Of a DNA stretch of 64,000 nucleotides, positions 1 through 11,615 are shown piece by piece. Under the pieces are notes generated by a model. That model saw only the letters and a program-made list of their open reading frames with translations, did not search any database and was not told the DNA's origin. The DNA is from Kappaphycus alvarezii (taxonomy: Eukaryota > Rhodophyta > Florideophyceae > Gigartinales > Solieriaceae). Location: contig NADL03000508.1 in assembly GCA_002205965.3 (NCBI GenBank), positions 1 to 64,000 of the forward strand, given 5' to 3'. The stretch's first letter is position 1; every line of letters starts with the position of its first letter. The translations under genes were made by a program, and so were the position numbers.

Positions 1-1210
1 CATAAGAGATGAGTAAATAGGCTTGTTTCTGGACAGTATCCTTCGCGTGATATTTTTCATGGCCCCTTTGCTCCGATTTTGCTCAAATAGGTCTTCATTT
101 TTCGTGGAGTCTGGAACCATGAAGACCTCCGTGTTTTCAATGCATCCAGTGAAACCCCAGTCACCGTAACCAATTGATGATGTCCTAGAATGTTTTGAGT
201 TGAGTAAAGTTGGCATGTCCAATGAAAGATATCCGCGATCTTTTTCTTCTGGGACTCCCACAGACTCAATTGTTGTGTCCCTGCGACCGAAATCTATACG
301 ACCATGCCATAGTTCTTCCTCCTTGGTGCCACCGTAATCATCAAAACTGAACTGTCGCGTAGTGACAATTTTCATCAGTATTAGACCGCATTCTGTGAAC
401 ATGTACCCTATAGTATCCCTCGTATAGTGGAAAAGAGCGTTCTAGCATGTCCTTAGATTCTTTTTCACTAATTTGTGATCCAGATGCTCTTTGAAGGAAT
501 TCTTCCAGCGATTTTGGCTTCGCTGTTGGAACAAAAAGAAGAAAATTGGTAGACATTTGACTGGATTCCGTAAACCTTTGAGGATGCTCTCGAAACTCCA
601 TAGTAAATGGATTTTCAGTGTACGGATAGTTTTTGATAATGTTCCATATCATAAAGAGAGTTATCTTTGCCCGAGAAACAACGAGGGCCCCGATCCACGC
701 ATCGCTCAAGTTTCCTAGTTCCGCAACCTTTTTGAAATGAATTTCTGTGTTAGAAAGCACAGGAACTCGAAATTTGGTGAAATAGTTATCTTTCTGCTCA
801 TTCAGTGAGAGAATAACCTTATTATGAGGAACAAAGGATTCCGGATAATCTAGAAAGTTTCTGAAGCCGCTCTCATCATCCAAGAAAAGTTTTTCATACT
901 CATATTGAATAATACCGCGGGAAACTTTGAGGTTACCTTGCTCCTTCCAAACTAGCATCATTTGAACAGTTTCGACACTTTCGGTACCCATCCCCGAGTT
1001 GCGGAGCTCGTCGAGCGCATTCACAGAAGGGGGACGCCTTTCTTCCTGGAGGTGGACTGGGTCTTTGTACCAGAGAACAAAACATGGCTTTCTTTCAACT
1101 TGCAAGTTTGTGCGAATAAAAAACATTTTAAGAGTAGAGGTTGGTGTCTGATTTTTTTCCTTTGATAATCGCTTCCTTGAAAACCGTAGCAGAGTTTCAG
1201 AGCGTTGCAA
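1..1210 (-). pseudogene. Hypothetical protein gene, frame-broken, running off the left edge
   Basis: An open frame of 289 codons (1210 to 341) is followed at once by a second open frame that runs without a stop from about 350 to base 1. The switch lies in a short stretch around 343-350, so a single-base indel or sequencing error probably splits one protein of more than 400 residues. The amino-acid texture is protein-like in both halves: aromatic-rich, with a block reading FMIWNIIKNYPYTENPFTME in the first part and SIGYGDWGFTGC in the second. I see no signal peptide, membrane segment or motif that I can assign to a family. The start at 1210 is the first Met of the frame and is not otherwise supported. 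No function is proposed. It could be a real gene with one error, or a recent pseudogene. Confidence 0.45.
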
Positions 1211-1742
1211 GATTAAGTAAGCGGAAAATTGAGGGCAAATTTGGAGCAGAGAAATGAAATATAGTTTCCAAGAGTTACTGACCTGGAGCTGTCCGATATT
1301 GAGAAGCCGTCCACCTGATATATGTAATTTAGTTTGGCAAGGTATTGGGGATGAAGTCGTCGGGTACGGAAACAGTTCACGCTGATAAAGATTAGGTTAC
1401 TGACAAATACTGAGATTGTGTAAAAAAAGCGATTGTTTTGGCGCTGTGAGAAGATCCTGTAACTTTTTCTGTGATTATAAGTTTAAAAAAATTCGTGCAC
1501 CTCAGGGACGGATGCGTGACAAGCCAATGGAGTGATTTTTTAACTCGACGGGGTTTGGACTTGTGTTGAATACCGAACTCTTCAGTATAAGAATTTTGAA
1601 AAACGTTGGGGAATGTATATTGACCGGGATGGGCATGGAACGAGAAGAGTGGGTATTTGGCTGGACGGGTGTGCTTCTGTATAATACTGAACGTTACAGT
1701 ATCCTTTTCATTTGATCCGATGAATTTATGTCGAGTACAGTT
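1211..1742. other. No recognisable gene
   Basis: This is the upstream side of the minus-strand gene and it is AT-leaning. I see no long open frame, no repeat shared with the rest of the window, and no clear promoter motif. Confidence 0.3.
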
Positions 1743-1944
1743 GATGTTAGAGGGATTATTCTGATGGGAATATCATTTCCAGGCTCCTCAGATGTCTCCC
1801 AGACGAGCGGGAGCTAGACACGTGTCTATTTCCCGACCGGGAGCTAGACACGTGTCTATTTCCCGACCGGGAGATAGACACGTGTACACCCTAAAAAACC
1901 CCTAACGTGTACGATCTCCACATGTTTCAAAGCTGATGGAAAGT
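1743..1944. repeat. Palindrome-bearing repeat cassette, copy 1
   Basis: This 202-bp cassette recurs at 2166-2337. It begins with GATGTTAGAGGGATTATT and ends with AAAGCTGATGGAAAGT. Inside, a 30-bp unit is tandemly repeated. Each full unit carries the perfect 14-bp palindrome TAGACACGTGTCTA, centred on a CACGTG core, and a CCCGACCGGG hairpin. This copy has one more 30-bp unit than the second copy. No coding potential is seen. Confidence 0.9.
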
Positions 1945-2165
1945 AGGGAAGCTGGACGTTTTAGTGAGAAGGGAGGCAGGGGCATTGTTTGCACCACTAG
2001 ACTTAGCAAATGGTGTCAGTTTTTGTTGAAGCATTGATCTACTGCCTTTACTAAGTTTTCCACTTCGGAAAGCTGAAACTATTTTGAGAGCATGGCTCTC
2101 GAAGCTAGAGGAAGTATAATTTGTAGGTTTTCCTGGTTTTACAGAGTTCCAAATAGCTCTGCTTT

Positions 2166-2337
2166 GATGTTAGAGGGATTATTCTGATGGGAATATCATT
2201 TCCAGGCTCCTCAGATGTCTCCCTGCCGAGCGGGAGCTAGACACGTGTCTATTTCCCGACCGGGAGATAGACACGTGTACACCCTAAAATACCCCTAACG
2301 TGTACGATCTCCACATGTTTCAAAGCTGATGGAAAGT
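2166..2337. repeat. Palindrome-bearing repeat cassette, copy 2
   Basis: This is a 172-bp direct repeat of 1743-1944 that lacks exactly one 30-bp palindrome unit and is otherwise nearly identical by eye. The 221 bp between the copies are unrelated to the cassette. The CACGTG core is a known binding sequence for bHLH/bZIP-type regulators, but nothing here shows that it is bound. Confidence 0.9.
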
Positions 2338-2462
2338 GGTTGGACGTGGAGAAACTGGAAATTACATCTAGCATAGATTGAAGGGTACTAAAGAGAGTAG
2401 TAGAGAATGGACAACTTCTGTATAGTTAGGTGTATATCGCAACTCCAACCCTCTAGAAGACC

Positions 2463-5400
2463 CTTCTTTGGCTTTTTTCAGAAAATAAGAAATTTACCCG
2501 ATCTTCAAAACTAAATGGTTTTTTAAAAAACTAGTGCTCCAGGACGCTCAGGGATGTCAAAAGGGACCCGAAACATCAAAAAAACAAATCTCGATTTTCA
2601 TGTCCAAAAGTGCGTAAATACCCCCATTTCAGCACATATACCCCACGATCTCGAGGTCAGGTTCAGTTACAACGTTCCCATGCAACAATTAGGTCTACCG
2701 ACAACAGACAGATCTAAAACACGTGATACGTTACAAATAATGAATCTAATCCTTTTGTATAGGTTTGTATCACGTCTACTTCTCCCAACCTCGACCCCCC
2801 AAATGACCCCATGTTGGCTATATTTTCAAAATTGCAAATTTACCCTATCTTCAAAACTAAATGGCTTTTTTAAAAACTAGTGCTCCAGGACGCTCAGGGA
2901 TGTCAAAAGGGACCCGAAACATCAAAAAAACAAATCTCGATTTTCATGTCCAAAAGTGCGTAAATACCCCCATTTCAGCACATATACCCCACGATCTCGA
3001 GGTCAGGTTCAGTTACAACGTTCCCAGTCAACCATAAGTTCCAAACCCAACAATTAGTTCCAAAAAGTGTTCAAATCGATTAATAAATAATGTGCACAAT
3101 TTGTATACTATTGCAACCCGTAAATTTACCCCAACCTGAACCCCAAACTGATCCCACATAGCAAAATCGCAGTAACCGAATAAAGGTCAGTACAAAACGA
3201 TATTATGAACAGAAAAATGAGTCCCCGCCACACAACTACACCTCTACAGCCGCCAGAACCACAAATCTCCTCAAAAATGAGCACCCAATAGTGAACCCCT
3301 AATCCCTAACTACCCCTAACTCCCTCAACCCCCCCTAATCAACCCAAATAAACTTTAATACTGACTCTTCAAAATTAAACCTCGAACAAAAAATTGATAA
3401 TACTAACTTCCTTAGCATGCCAAAAGGGACTCGAAACATCAAAAAACCAAATCTCGATTTTCATGTCCAAAAGTGCGCTAATACCCCCATTTCAGCACAT
3501 ATACCCCACGATCCCGAGGTCAGGTTCGGTTACAACGTTCCCATGCAACAATTAGGTCTACCGACAACAGACAGATCTAAAACACGTGATACGTTACAAA
3601 TAATGAATCTAATCCTTTTGTATAGGTTTGTATCACGTCTACTTCTCCCAACCTCGACCCCCCAAATGACCCCATGTTGGCTATATTTTCAAAATTGCAA
3701 ATTTACCCTATCTTCAAAACTAAATGGCTTTTTTAAAAACTAGTGCTCCAGGACGCTCAGGGATGTCAAAAGGGACCCGAAACATCAAAAAAACAAATCT
3801 CGATTTTCATGTCCAAAAGTGCGTAAATACCCCCATTTCAGCACATATACCCCACGATCTCGAGGTCAGGTTCAGTTACAACGTTCCCAGTCAACCATAA
3901 GTTCCAAACCCAACAATTAGTTCCAAAAAGTGTTCAAATCGATTAATAAATAATGTGCACAATTTGTATACTATTGCAACCCGTAAATTTACCCCAACCT
4001 GAACCCCAAACTGATCCCACATAGCAAAATCGCAGTAACCGAATAAAGGTCAGTACAAAACGATATTATGAACAGAAAAATGAGTCCCCGCCACACAACT
4101 ACACCTCTACAGCCGCCAGAACCACAAATCTCCTCAAAAATGAGCACCCAATAGTGAACCCCTAATCCCTAACTACCCCTAACTCCCTCAACCCCCCCTA
4201 ATCAACCCAAATAAACTTTAATACTGACTCTTCAAAATTAAACCTCGAACAAAAAATTGATAATACTAACTTCCTTAGCATGCCAAAAGGGACTCGAAAC
4301 ATCAAAAAACCAAATCTCGATTTTCATGTCCAAAAGTGCGCTAATACCCCCATTTCAGCACATATACCCCACGATCCCGAGGTCAGGTTCGGTTACAACG
4401 TTCCCATGCAACAATTAGGTCTACCGACAACAGACAGATCTAAAACACGTGATACGTTACAAATAATGAATCTAATCCTTTTGTATAGGTTTGTATCACG
4501 TCTACTTCTCCCAACCTCGACCCCCCAAATGACCCCATGTTGGCTATATTTTCAAAATTGCAAATTTACCCTATCTTCAAAACTAAATGGCTTTTTTAAA
4601 AACTAGTGCTCCAGGACGCTCAGGGATGTCAAAAGGGACCCGAAACATCAAAAAAACAAATCTCGATTTTCATGTCCAAAAGTGCGTAAATACCCCCATT
4701 TCAGCACATATACCCCACGATCTCGAGGTCAGGTTCAGTTACAACGTTCCCAGTCAACCATAAGTTCCAAACCCAACAATTAGTTCCAAAAAGTGTTCAA
4801 ATCGATTAATAAATAATGTGCACAATTTGTATACTATTGCAACCCGTAAATTTACCCCAACCTGAACCCCAAACTGATCCCACATAGCAAAATCGCAGTA
4901 ACCGAATAAAGGTCAGTACAAAACGATATTATGAACAGAAAAATGAGTCCCCGCCACACAACTACACCTCTACAGCCGCCAGAACCACAAATCTCCTCAA
5001 AAATGAGCACCCAATAGTGAACCCCTAATCCCTAACTACCCCTAACTCCCTCAACCCCCCCTAATCAACCCAAATAAACTTTAATACTGACTCTTCAAAA
5101 TTAAACCTCGAACAAAAAATTGATAATACTAACTTCCTTAGCATGCCAAAAGGGACTCGAAACATCAAAAAACCAAATCTCGATTTTCATGTCCAAAAGT
5201 GCGCTAATACCCCCATTTCAGCACATATACCCCACGATCCCGAGGTCAGGTTCGGTTACAACGTTCCCATGCAACAATTAGGTCTACCGACAACAGACAG
5301 ATCTAAAACACGTGATACGTTACAAATAATGAATCTAATCCTTTTGTATAGGTTTGTATCACGTCTACTTCTCCCAACCTCGACCCCCAAATGACCCCAT

Positions 5401-7893
5401 GTTGGCTATATTTTCAAAATTGCAAATTTACCCTATCTTCAAAACTAAATGGCTTTTTTAAAAACTAGTGCTCCAGGACGCTCAGGGATGTCAAAAGGGA
5501 CCCGAAACATCAAAAAAACAAATCTCGATTTTCATGTCCAAAAGTGCGTAAATACCCCCATTTCAGCACATATACCCCACGATCTCGAGGTCAGGTTCAG
5601 TTACAACGTTCCCAGTCAACCATAAGTTCCAAACCCAACAATTAGTTCCAAAAAGTGTTCAAATCGATTAATAAATAATGTGCACAATTTGTATACTATT
5701 GCAACCCGTAAATTTACCCCAACCTGAACCCCAAACTGATCCCACATAGCAAAATCGCAGTAACCGAATAAAGGTCAGTACAAAACGATATTATGAACAG
5801 AAAAATGAGTCCCCGCCACACAACTACACCTCTACAGCCGCCAGAACCACAAATCTCCTCAAAAATGAGCACCCAATAGTGAACCCCTAATCCCTAACTA
5901 CCCCTAACTCCCTCAACCCCCCCTAATCAACCCAAATAAACTTTAATACTGACTCTTCAAAATTAAACCTCGAACAAAAAATTGATAATACTAACTTCCT
6001 TAGCATGCCAAAAGGGACTCGAAACATCAAAAAACCAAATCTCGATTTTCATGTCCAAAAGTGCGCTAATACCCCCATTTCAGCACATATACCCCACGAT
6101 CCCGAGGTCAGATTCGGTTACAACGTTCCCATGCAACAATTAGGTCTACCGACAACAGACAGATCTAAAACACGTGATACGTTACAAATAATGAATCTAA
6201 TCCTTTTGTATAGGTTTGTATCACGTCTACTTCTCCCAACCTCGACCCCCCAAATGACCCCATGTTGGCTATATTTTCAAAATTGCAAATTTACCCTATC
6301 TTCAAAACTAAATGGCTTTTTTAAAAACTAGTGCTCCAGGACGCTCAGGGATGTCAAAAGGGACCCGAAACATCAAAAAAACAAATCTCGATTTTCATGT
6401 CCAAAAGTGCGTAAATACCCCCATTTCAGCACATATACCCCACGATCCCGAGGTCAGATTCGGTTACAACGTTCCCATGCAACAATTAGGTCTACCGACA
6501 ACAGACAGATCTAAAACACGTGATACGTTACAAATAATGAATCTAATCCTTTTGTATAGGTTTGTATCACGTCTACTTCTCCCAACCTCGACCCCCAAAT
6601 GACCCCATGTTGGCTATATTTTCAAAATTGCAAATTTACCCTATCTTCAAAACTAAATGGCTTTTTTAAAAACTAGTGCTCCAGGACGCTCAGGGATGTC
6701 AAAAGGGACCCGAAACATCAAAAAAACAAATCTCGATTTTCATGTCCAAAAGTGCGTAAATACCCCCATTTCAGCACATATACCCCACGATCTCGAGGTC
6801 AGGTTCAGTTACAACGTTCCCAGTCAACCATAAGTTCCAAACCCAACAATTAGTTCCAAAAAGTGTTCAAATCGATTAATAAATAATGTGCACAATTTGT
6901 ATACTATTGCAACCCGTAAATTTACCCCAACCTGAACCCCAAACTGATCCCACATAGCAAAATCGCAGTAACCGAATAAAGGTCAGTACAAAACGATATT
7001 ATGAACAGAAAAATGAGTCCCCGCCACACAACTACACCTCTACAGCCGCCAGAACCACAAATCTCCTCAAAAATGAGCACCCAATAGTGAACCCCTAATC
7101 CCTAACTACCCCTAACTCCCTCAACCCCCCCTAATCAACCCAAATAAACTTTAATACTGACTCTTCAAAATTAAACCTCGAACAAAAAATTGATAATACT
7201 AACTTCCTTAGCATGCCAAAAGGGACTCGAAACATCAAAAAACCAAATCTCGATTTTCATGTCCAAAAGTGCGCTAATACCCCCATTTCAGCACATATAC
7301 CCCACGATCCCGAGGTCAGATTCGGTTACAACGTTCCCATGCAACAATTAGGTCTACCGACAACAGACAGATCTAAAACACGTGATACGTTACAAATAAT
7401 GAATCTAATCCTTTTGTATAGGTTTGTATCACGTCTACTTCTCCCAACCTCGACCCCCCAAATGACCCCATGTTGGCTATATTTTCAAAATTGCAAATTT
7501 ACCCTATCTTCAAAACTAAATGGCTTTTTTAAAAACTAGTGCTCCAGGACGCTCAGGGATGTCAAAAGGGACCCGAAACATCAAAAAAACAAATCTCGAT
7601 TTTCATGTCCAAAAGTGCGTAAATACCCCCATTTCAGCACATATACCCCACGATCTCGAGGTCCGGTTCGGTTACAACGTTCCCATGCAACAATTAGGTC
7701 TACCGACAACAGACAGATCTAAAACACGTGATACGTTACAAATAATGAATCTAATCCTTTTGTATAGGTTTGTATCACGTCTACTTCTCCCAACTCCGAC
7801 CCCCAAATGACCCCATATTCGCCATACTTTCAAAATCGCAAATTTGCCCTATCTTCAAAAGTAAACGGCTTTTCCAAAAACTAGTGCTCCAGA
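2463..7893. repeat. Nested (higher-order) satellite array, 346-bp monomer in 863-bp units
   Basis: A 346-bp monomer starts at 2554, 2900 (partial), 3417, 3763 (partial), 4280, 4626 (partial), 5143, 5488 (partial), 6005, 6351, 6696 (partial), 7213 and 7559. A full monomer is followed by a partial one of about 127 bp, then by an unrelated spacer of about 390 bp. Together these form an 863-bp unit repeated at 2554, 3417, 4280 and 5143, with variant units from 6005 and 7213. Monomers come in two types, read as MPKGTRN or MSKGTRN in the same frame. The array opens at 2463 and ends near 7893 with diverged monomer tails. Units are almost identical, which implies recent homogenisation. The repeated 108-codon frame is a consequence of this and is not taken as a gene. 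Confidence 0.95.
6005..7212. repeat. Expanded higher-order unit (extra 345-bp monomer)
   Basis: This unit is 1208 bp instead of 863 bp because a second full-length monomer (6351-6695) lies between the first monomer and the partial monomer plus spacer. The added length is exactly one monomer, as expected from unequal crossing-over in register with the 346-bp repeat. The last unit (7213 onward) has the same doubled start but then leaves the array. Confidence 0.9.
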
Positions 7894-8419
7894 AGTCACT
7901 AGCTCGTCTTAGCTAACCCAGAACAATACAAAAACCGAGTGTCCATTTTTGGCCAATACTGCCATCTTTTCGAAAATTTTTGACCGCGAATGCAAGTTGA
8001 CAATCAACAACGACCCCGTACCGATTAGGGAAGTAAAAATAGATAAAAAGACAACCAGAATACTTAGATATACATGTAAAAAAGATCCAAACTGTTTGAA
8101 ACCGCTCATCTCAACATTAACATTTGACTCAGAAAAAAAATTTTTTGCATAAAAACAGTTTAGAAAAATTAAAAACAAATCTTACCAATCGTTTTTTCTT
8201 GTCTTTTTATATAAAGAAATGGAAAAAAAAATGCTTCAAAATTTTCATAAAATTTTCAAAAATTCAAGTGCGAATAACTCAAAAACTATTGGCCAAAATT
8301 AAAAACAATTTTCACCAATCAATTCAGCGTATAAAACAACGTTTACAATGAATGGTCTCTTGAAATCTGGGTACATGAGAACTGGGGGGACACATAGCTT
8401 ATCTTTAAGCTCCGTAAAA
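7894..8419. other. AT-rich stretch without a recognisable gene
   Basis: This links the satellite array to the broken end of the gypsy element. Short open frames exist on both strands, but they are low-complexity Lys/Phe/Asn-rich and overlap one another. Nothing here matches another part of the window. Confidence 0.4.
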
Positions 8420-8425
8420 TACAGT

Positions 8426-9906
8426 TTACATTTCCTTGTCCCAGTAAAATTTTCCGTTCTTCGTATTGCTGGCATGTAACGGTGCTGCGGTCTTGGCGAA
8501 ATCTTTGATAAATCTTCTGTAATATGAGGCCAGTCCTAAGAAGGTTCGAACCTCCGTCTTTGAAGCGGGCCTTGGTGCCAACTTGATTTTTTTCGTTTTC
8601 TCTGGATCCACTTTAATTCCCTCTTGGTCGACGATATGACCGAGTAATTGGATAGACGATTTCGCAAAGAAGCATTTGCTTAACTTAATTTTCAGGCTGT
8701 ACGCAGCTATTCTCTCCACCACCGTCTTGACATGCGATATGTGCTGATCCAAGATTTTTGAGAATATTACCACATCATCGATATAAACTCTTGCAAATGG
8801 AAGTCCTTTCAAAAACTCGTTCATCATTCTTTGGAATGTAGCTGGGGCATTCATGAGACCAAAAGGCATCACTTCGAACCTGAATGCACCGGCTTTGCTG
8901 GTAAGAGTTGTTTTTTCCTTACATTTGTCATCTAATGGAATCTGCCAATAACCAGTATAAAGATCAATTGAGGTGAAGTATCTCCCGTCCTTCAAGTCCT
9001 CGAGGATTTCTTCCATGTTTGGAATCGGAAATCGATCGGGTATCATTCTCTGGTTCAGTTGTCGGTAATCGACGCAAAAGCGAAGTTTTCCATCTTTCTT
9101 TGGTGCTATCACAACTGGAAATGACCATGGGATGAAACTGGCCAAATAATATCATTTTCCAGCATACTTGTAACATTCTCTGAGATAAATTTGTCATATT
9201 TTGGCGGTTGACGTCTAGGGCTGTGGTAAATTGGTTGAGTATCGGTAAGTTCAAATGAGTGGGTGACCAGTACACTTGCTTGTCTTAGATCGGAGGCGCT
9301 CCATGCAATTAATTCGGAATATGTTAAAATGTCGGATATTTTCATTGAGGCGGGGGCTGGAAGGTGCTGTACTTTTTCTTGAATTTCTGCCATTTGGCGC
9401 TGGTGTTCTTCTCGAGCCTCTCCCTCCAAAATTTGAAGGACCTCTTCTGGCGTGCTCACATCTTCAGATATGGAATTCGATATATTCCTGTTTTCCTTGC
9501 AATTGTAATCTTCTTTCATGCTCCGAATTCCGTCCTTTGATCCGATATTATCGCAAAAAGAAACACGTTCAGGTGTCACACCTAACCTAGAATTCCAGTC
9601 TTCATCTGTTTCAAACCCAGAATCATAATCGTCCCATGCCATGTTCATTACCCCCCGAGGGTACCCTTTTCCACTTCCGAAAGTGTTCGTTGGTTCGGAA
9701 TCTTCTCTGTCATAGCTAGAAGTGAAAGCTTCACTGTCCGTTTCTTTTAAATCTAATGGATGTGTGCTTTTGTCGAAATCCAGGGGCATCTTCACGTTTC
9801 TGCCGTGAACATTAACTGAAACGATTTGGTTGCCCAAGTCAATGCAGGTCCCTAGTCTTTCCATGATAGGGCAGCCAATGATTGCATCGAAAGGGAGATC
9901 AGGCAT
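8426..9906 (-). pseudogene. pol: Gypsy protease end, linker and reverse transcriptase
   Basis: Two overlapping frames (9906-9109 and 9145-8426) form one coding stretch with a single-base shift near 9110-9145. The first begins with the protease C-terminal motif DAIIGCPIMERLG and continues into a long acidic linker. The second is a classic gypsy RT: FPVVIAPKKDGKLRFCVDYR, then SIDLYTGYWQIPL, then VMPFGLMNAPATFQ, then the catalytic YIDDVVIF, and the thumb/connection motif FLGLASYYRRFI. The catalytic Asp residues are present. RNase H and integrase are absent because the element is cut off at about 8420. As it stands it cannot make a complete polyprotein. Confidence 0.88.
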
Positions 9907-9918
9907 GACAAAGTAAGT

Positions 9919-11292
9919 CTACATCAACTTTAGAGTCCCCAAAGAACACGGAAACCTTGTCAACAGTACCATGCATTTTGATACGGTTCCATCCGCCACA
10001 ATTATTCGTCGAGTAGTTGGAATAATTTCAAGACCTAGATCTGTCACAAAAGTTTCTGAAATGAGGTTTGGAACAGCGCCCGAATCGAAAAGAGCTTGGG
10101 TTTTCATTCCCAATACTTTGACTGGTACCAGTTTAAGACGTCTTGGTGCTGTCGAGGCCGATTGAAGAAACAGTTTCTTACCCTTAGCGGACTTATTAGA
10201 CCTGATAATGTTTTTGAGTTCTTTTCTCGCGTCCTCTGCGTCGCCCCTGAAATGTTGACCAAACGTTATCCCAGTTGGGGCCGATGCAAGCTCAGCCACC
10301 AAATTGTACCTCTTCACATACTCTAGTACGTCCTTAGAGATACTCTTAACTTTCTTACTCTTTTTCGTCTTCTTGGCCGGAGTGACTCCCACTCCTGGAA
10401 CAACTTGATCAGACCTCTTGGTTCGAGGAGGTACAGGTGCTGGGATATGCTCCAGCATTTCATAATCTAGCCTAGGTTTTTTCGATAAAATGTTCGCTTC
10501 CCCATCCCTTTTTGTCACATTGACTTGACTGATTTCTTCAGCGATGGATACGTTACCGGCATCCGTCAACCTTTGATCCCTTCTATTTTGTAAGATTTTC
10601 ACCTCTGGTCCTGACTCACTCCTTGCTTCCGATAAATTTGCTTTTCTGTTGTCTTTAGACCAGCAGTGACTTTCATGATGCCCATATCGACCGCTCTTTT
10701 CACAACGAGTGTTTCTATGTGGATTATCAGGACACCTATTTGCAAAGTGTGCAGGCTTGTGACAGTAGGAACAGACTTCTGCGGCCTTGGGGGCCCCAGA
10801 CTGGTTCTTCTTAATGGTAAGAGTAAGGCTTTCCAACTGCGAGGTTATCATGTCAAGTCGATTATCGAATCGGGTTTCCGACCTTTCTTCCAAGTTTTTG
10901 ACATCGCTCCTGACTGATTCCAATGCTGCTGCGCTAGTAGCCGGCTTTTGATAATTCTTTTCAGGATGTACGATTGGCACAGATGTACGGGTTTCCCTCG
11001 GTATTTCACTTAGTGACTGAAACGTCTCCGAATTTTTGACAAATTCTACTATGGTACCCTTCAGTTCATTAAAAGTGTGAGGGCCCTTGATGAGGAGGAA
11101 ATCGGAGAGCCGCTGATCCCCCATAGCCTCCTTACGCAGCATTCCGTACTTGGCTTGGGCGTTGAACCCAGCCTTTTCATAGAGATTACACAAGTATACC
11201 AATGAGCTTAACAAATCGTCGAAGTTGAGCCGGGCCTCTATGGCGGTACGAATCATCTCATCTGGTTCTACCTCCTTAGCATACTCTTTCAC
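9919..11292 (-). pseudogene. gag: Gypsy gag and protease fragment
   Basis: This 457-codon frame carries the capsid-like helical region (residues about 1-110), a charged linker, and a CCHC zinc knuckle reading CSYCHKPAHFANRC near residue 185. A second knuckle has lost its second Cys (CEKSGRYGHHESHC). A basic patch follows near residue 310, and the aspartic protease signature ALFDSGAVPNLIS lies near residue 415. The family packages element RNA and cleaves the polyprotein. The frame ends shortly after the protease loop at a frame break. The sequence upstream of 11292 still looks gag-like but is interrupted, so the Met at 11292 is probably not the true start. Confidence 0.8.
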
Positions 11293-11615
11293 AAGCCACT
11301 CGCATACCTCACCGAAGTTACGCCCATTCCCGTTAAGAAACCACCCGTTGATAAACTTGGCCTTATATTTGTGCTTTGCGTCACCATGAAGATACGCGAA
11401 TATACTTTCGGCCTTCTCTTAATCGCTCTTCTCACGCATCACAACGTTGATATATGTGTAAAGAAACTCCTCAACGTCTTCAGTCTTGCCCCCTGTGAAC
11501 GTTATACGAGCAGCGTTGAGATCCATGATTACAGAAAAGAAATCCCAACGAAGTGTTCCTTACTACTGCTCAACTCCAATACCTCGGGTGCAACCACCTC
11601 CACAAGAGTACCAAA

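Larger units (their letters stand above)
8420..11615 (-). mobile_element. Ty3/gypsy-type LTR retrotransposon, internal region, 3'-truncated
   Basis: Reading on the minus strand from 11615 the order is gag, zinc knuckle, aspartic protease, linker and reverse transcriptase, the Ty3/gypsy order. The element stops near 8420, just after the RT connection region. RNase H, integrase and the 3' LTR are therefore missing. Two or more frame breaks separate the coding pieces. To the right it abuts an LTR-like block that ends in CA on the minus strand at 11616. The next minus-strand bases read TTTGGTACTCTTGTGG, a possible primer-binding site, although I could not name the tRNA. Confidence 0.85.

Noticed and set aside
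1803..1885. CRISPR-like array
   Set aside because: The 30-bp units are contiguous with no unique spacers, only two or three units are present, and the context is eukaryotic.
2554..7810. Eight similar ORFs of 83-108 codons as a tandem gene family
   Set aside because: They are the same frame of a satellite monomer, keep no motif, vary mainly at amino-acid-changing sites, and the partial monomers break the frame without regard to it.
9276..9590. Plus-strand ORF inside the gypsy element
   Set aside because: It lies opposite the pol linker frame, which has the protease and RT context. It has no motif of its own.
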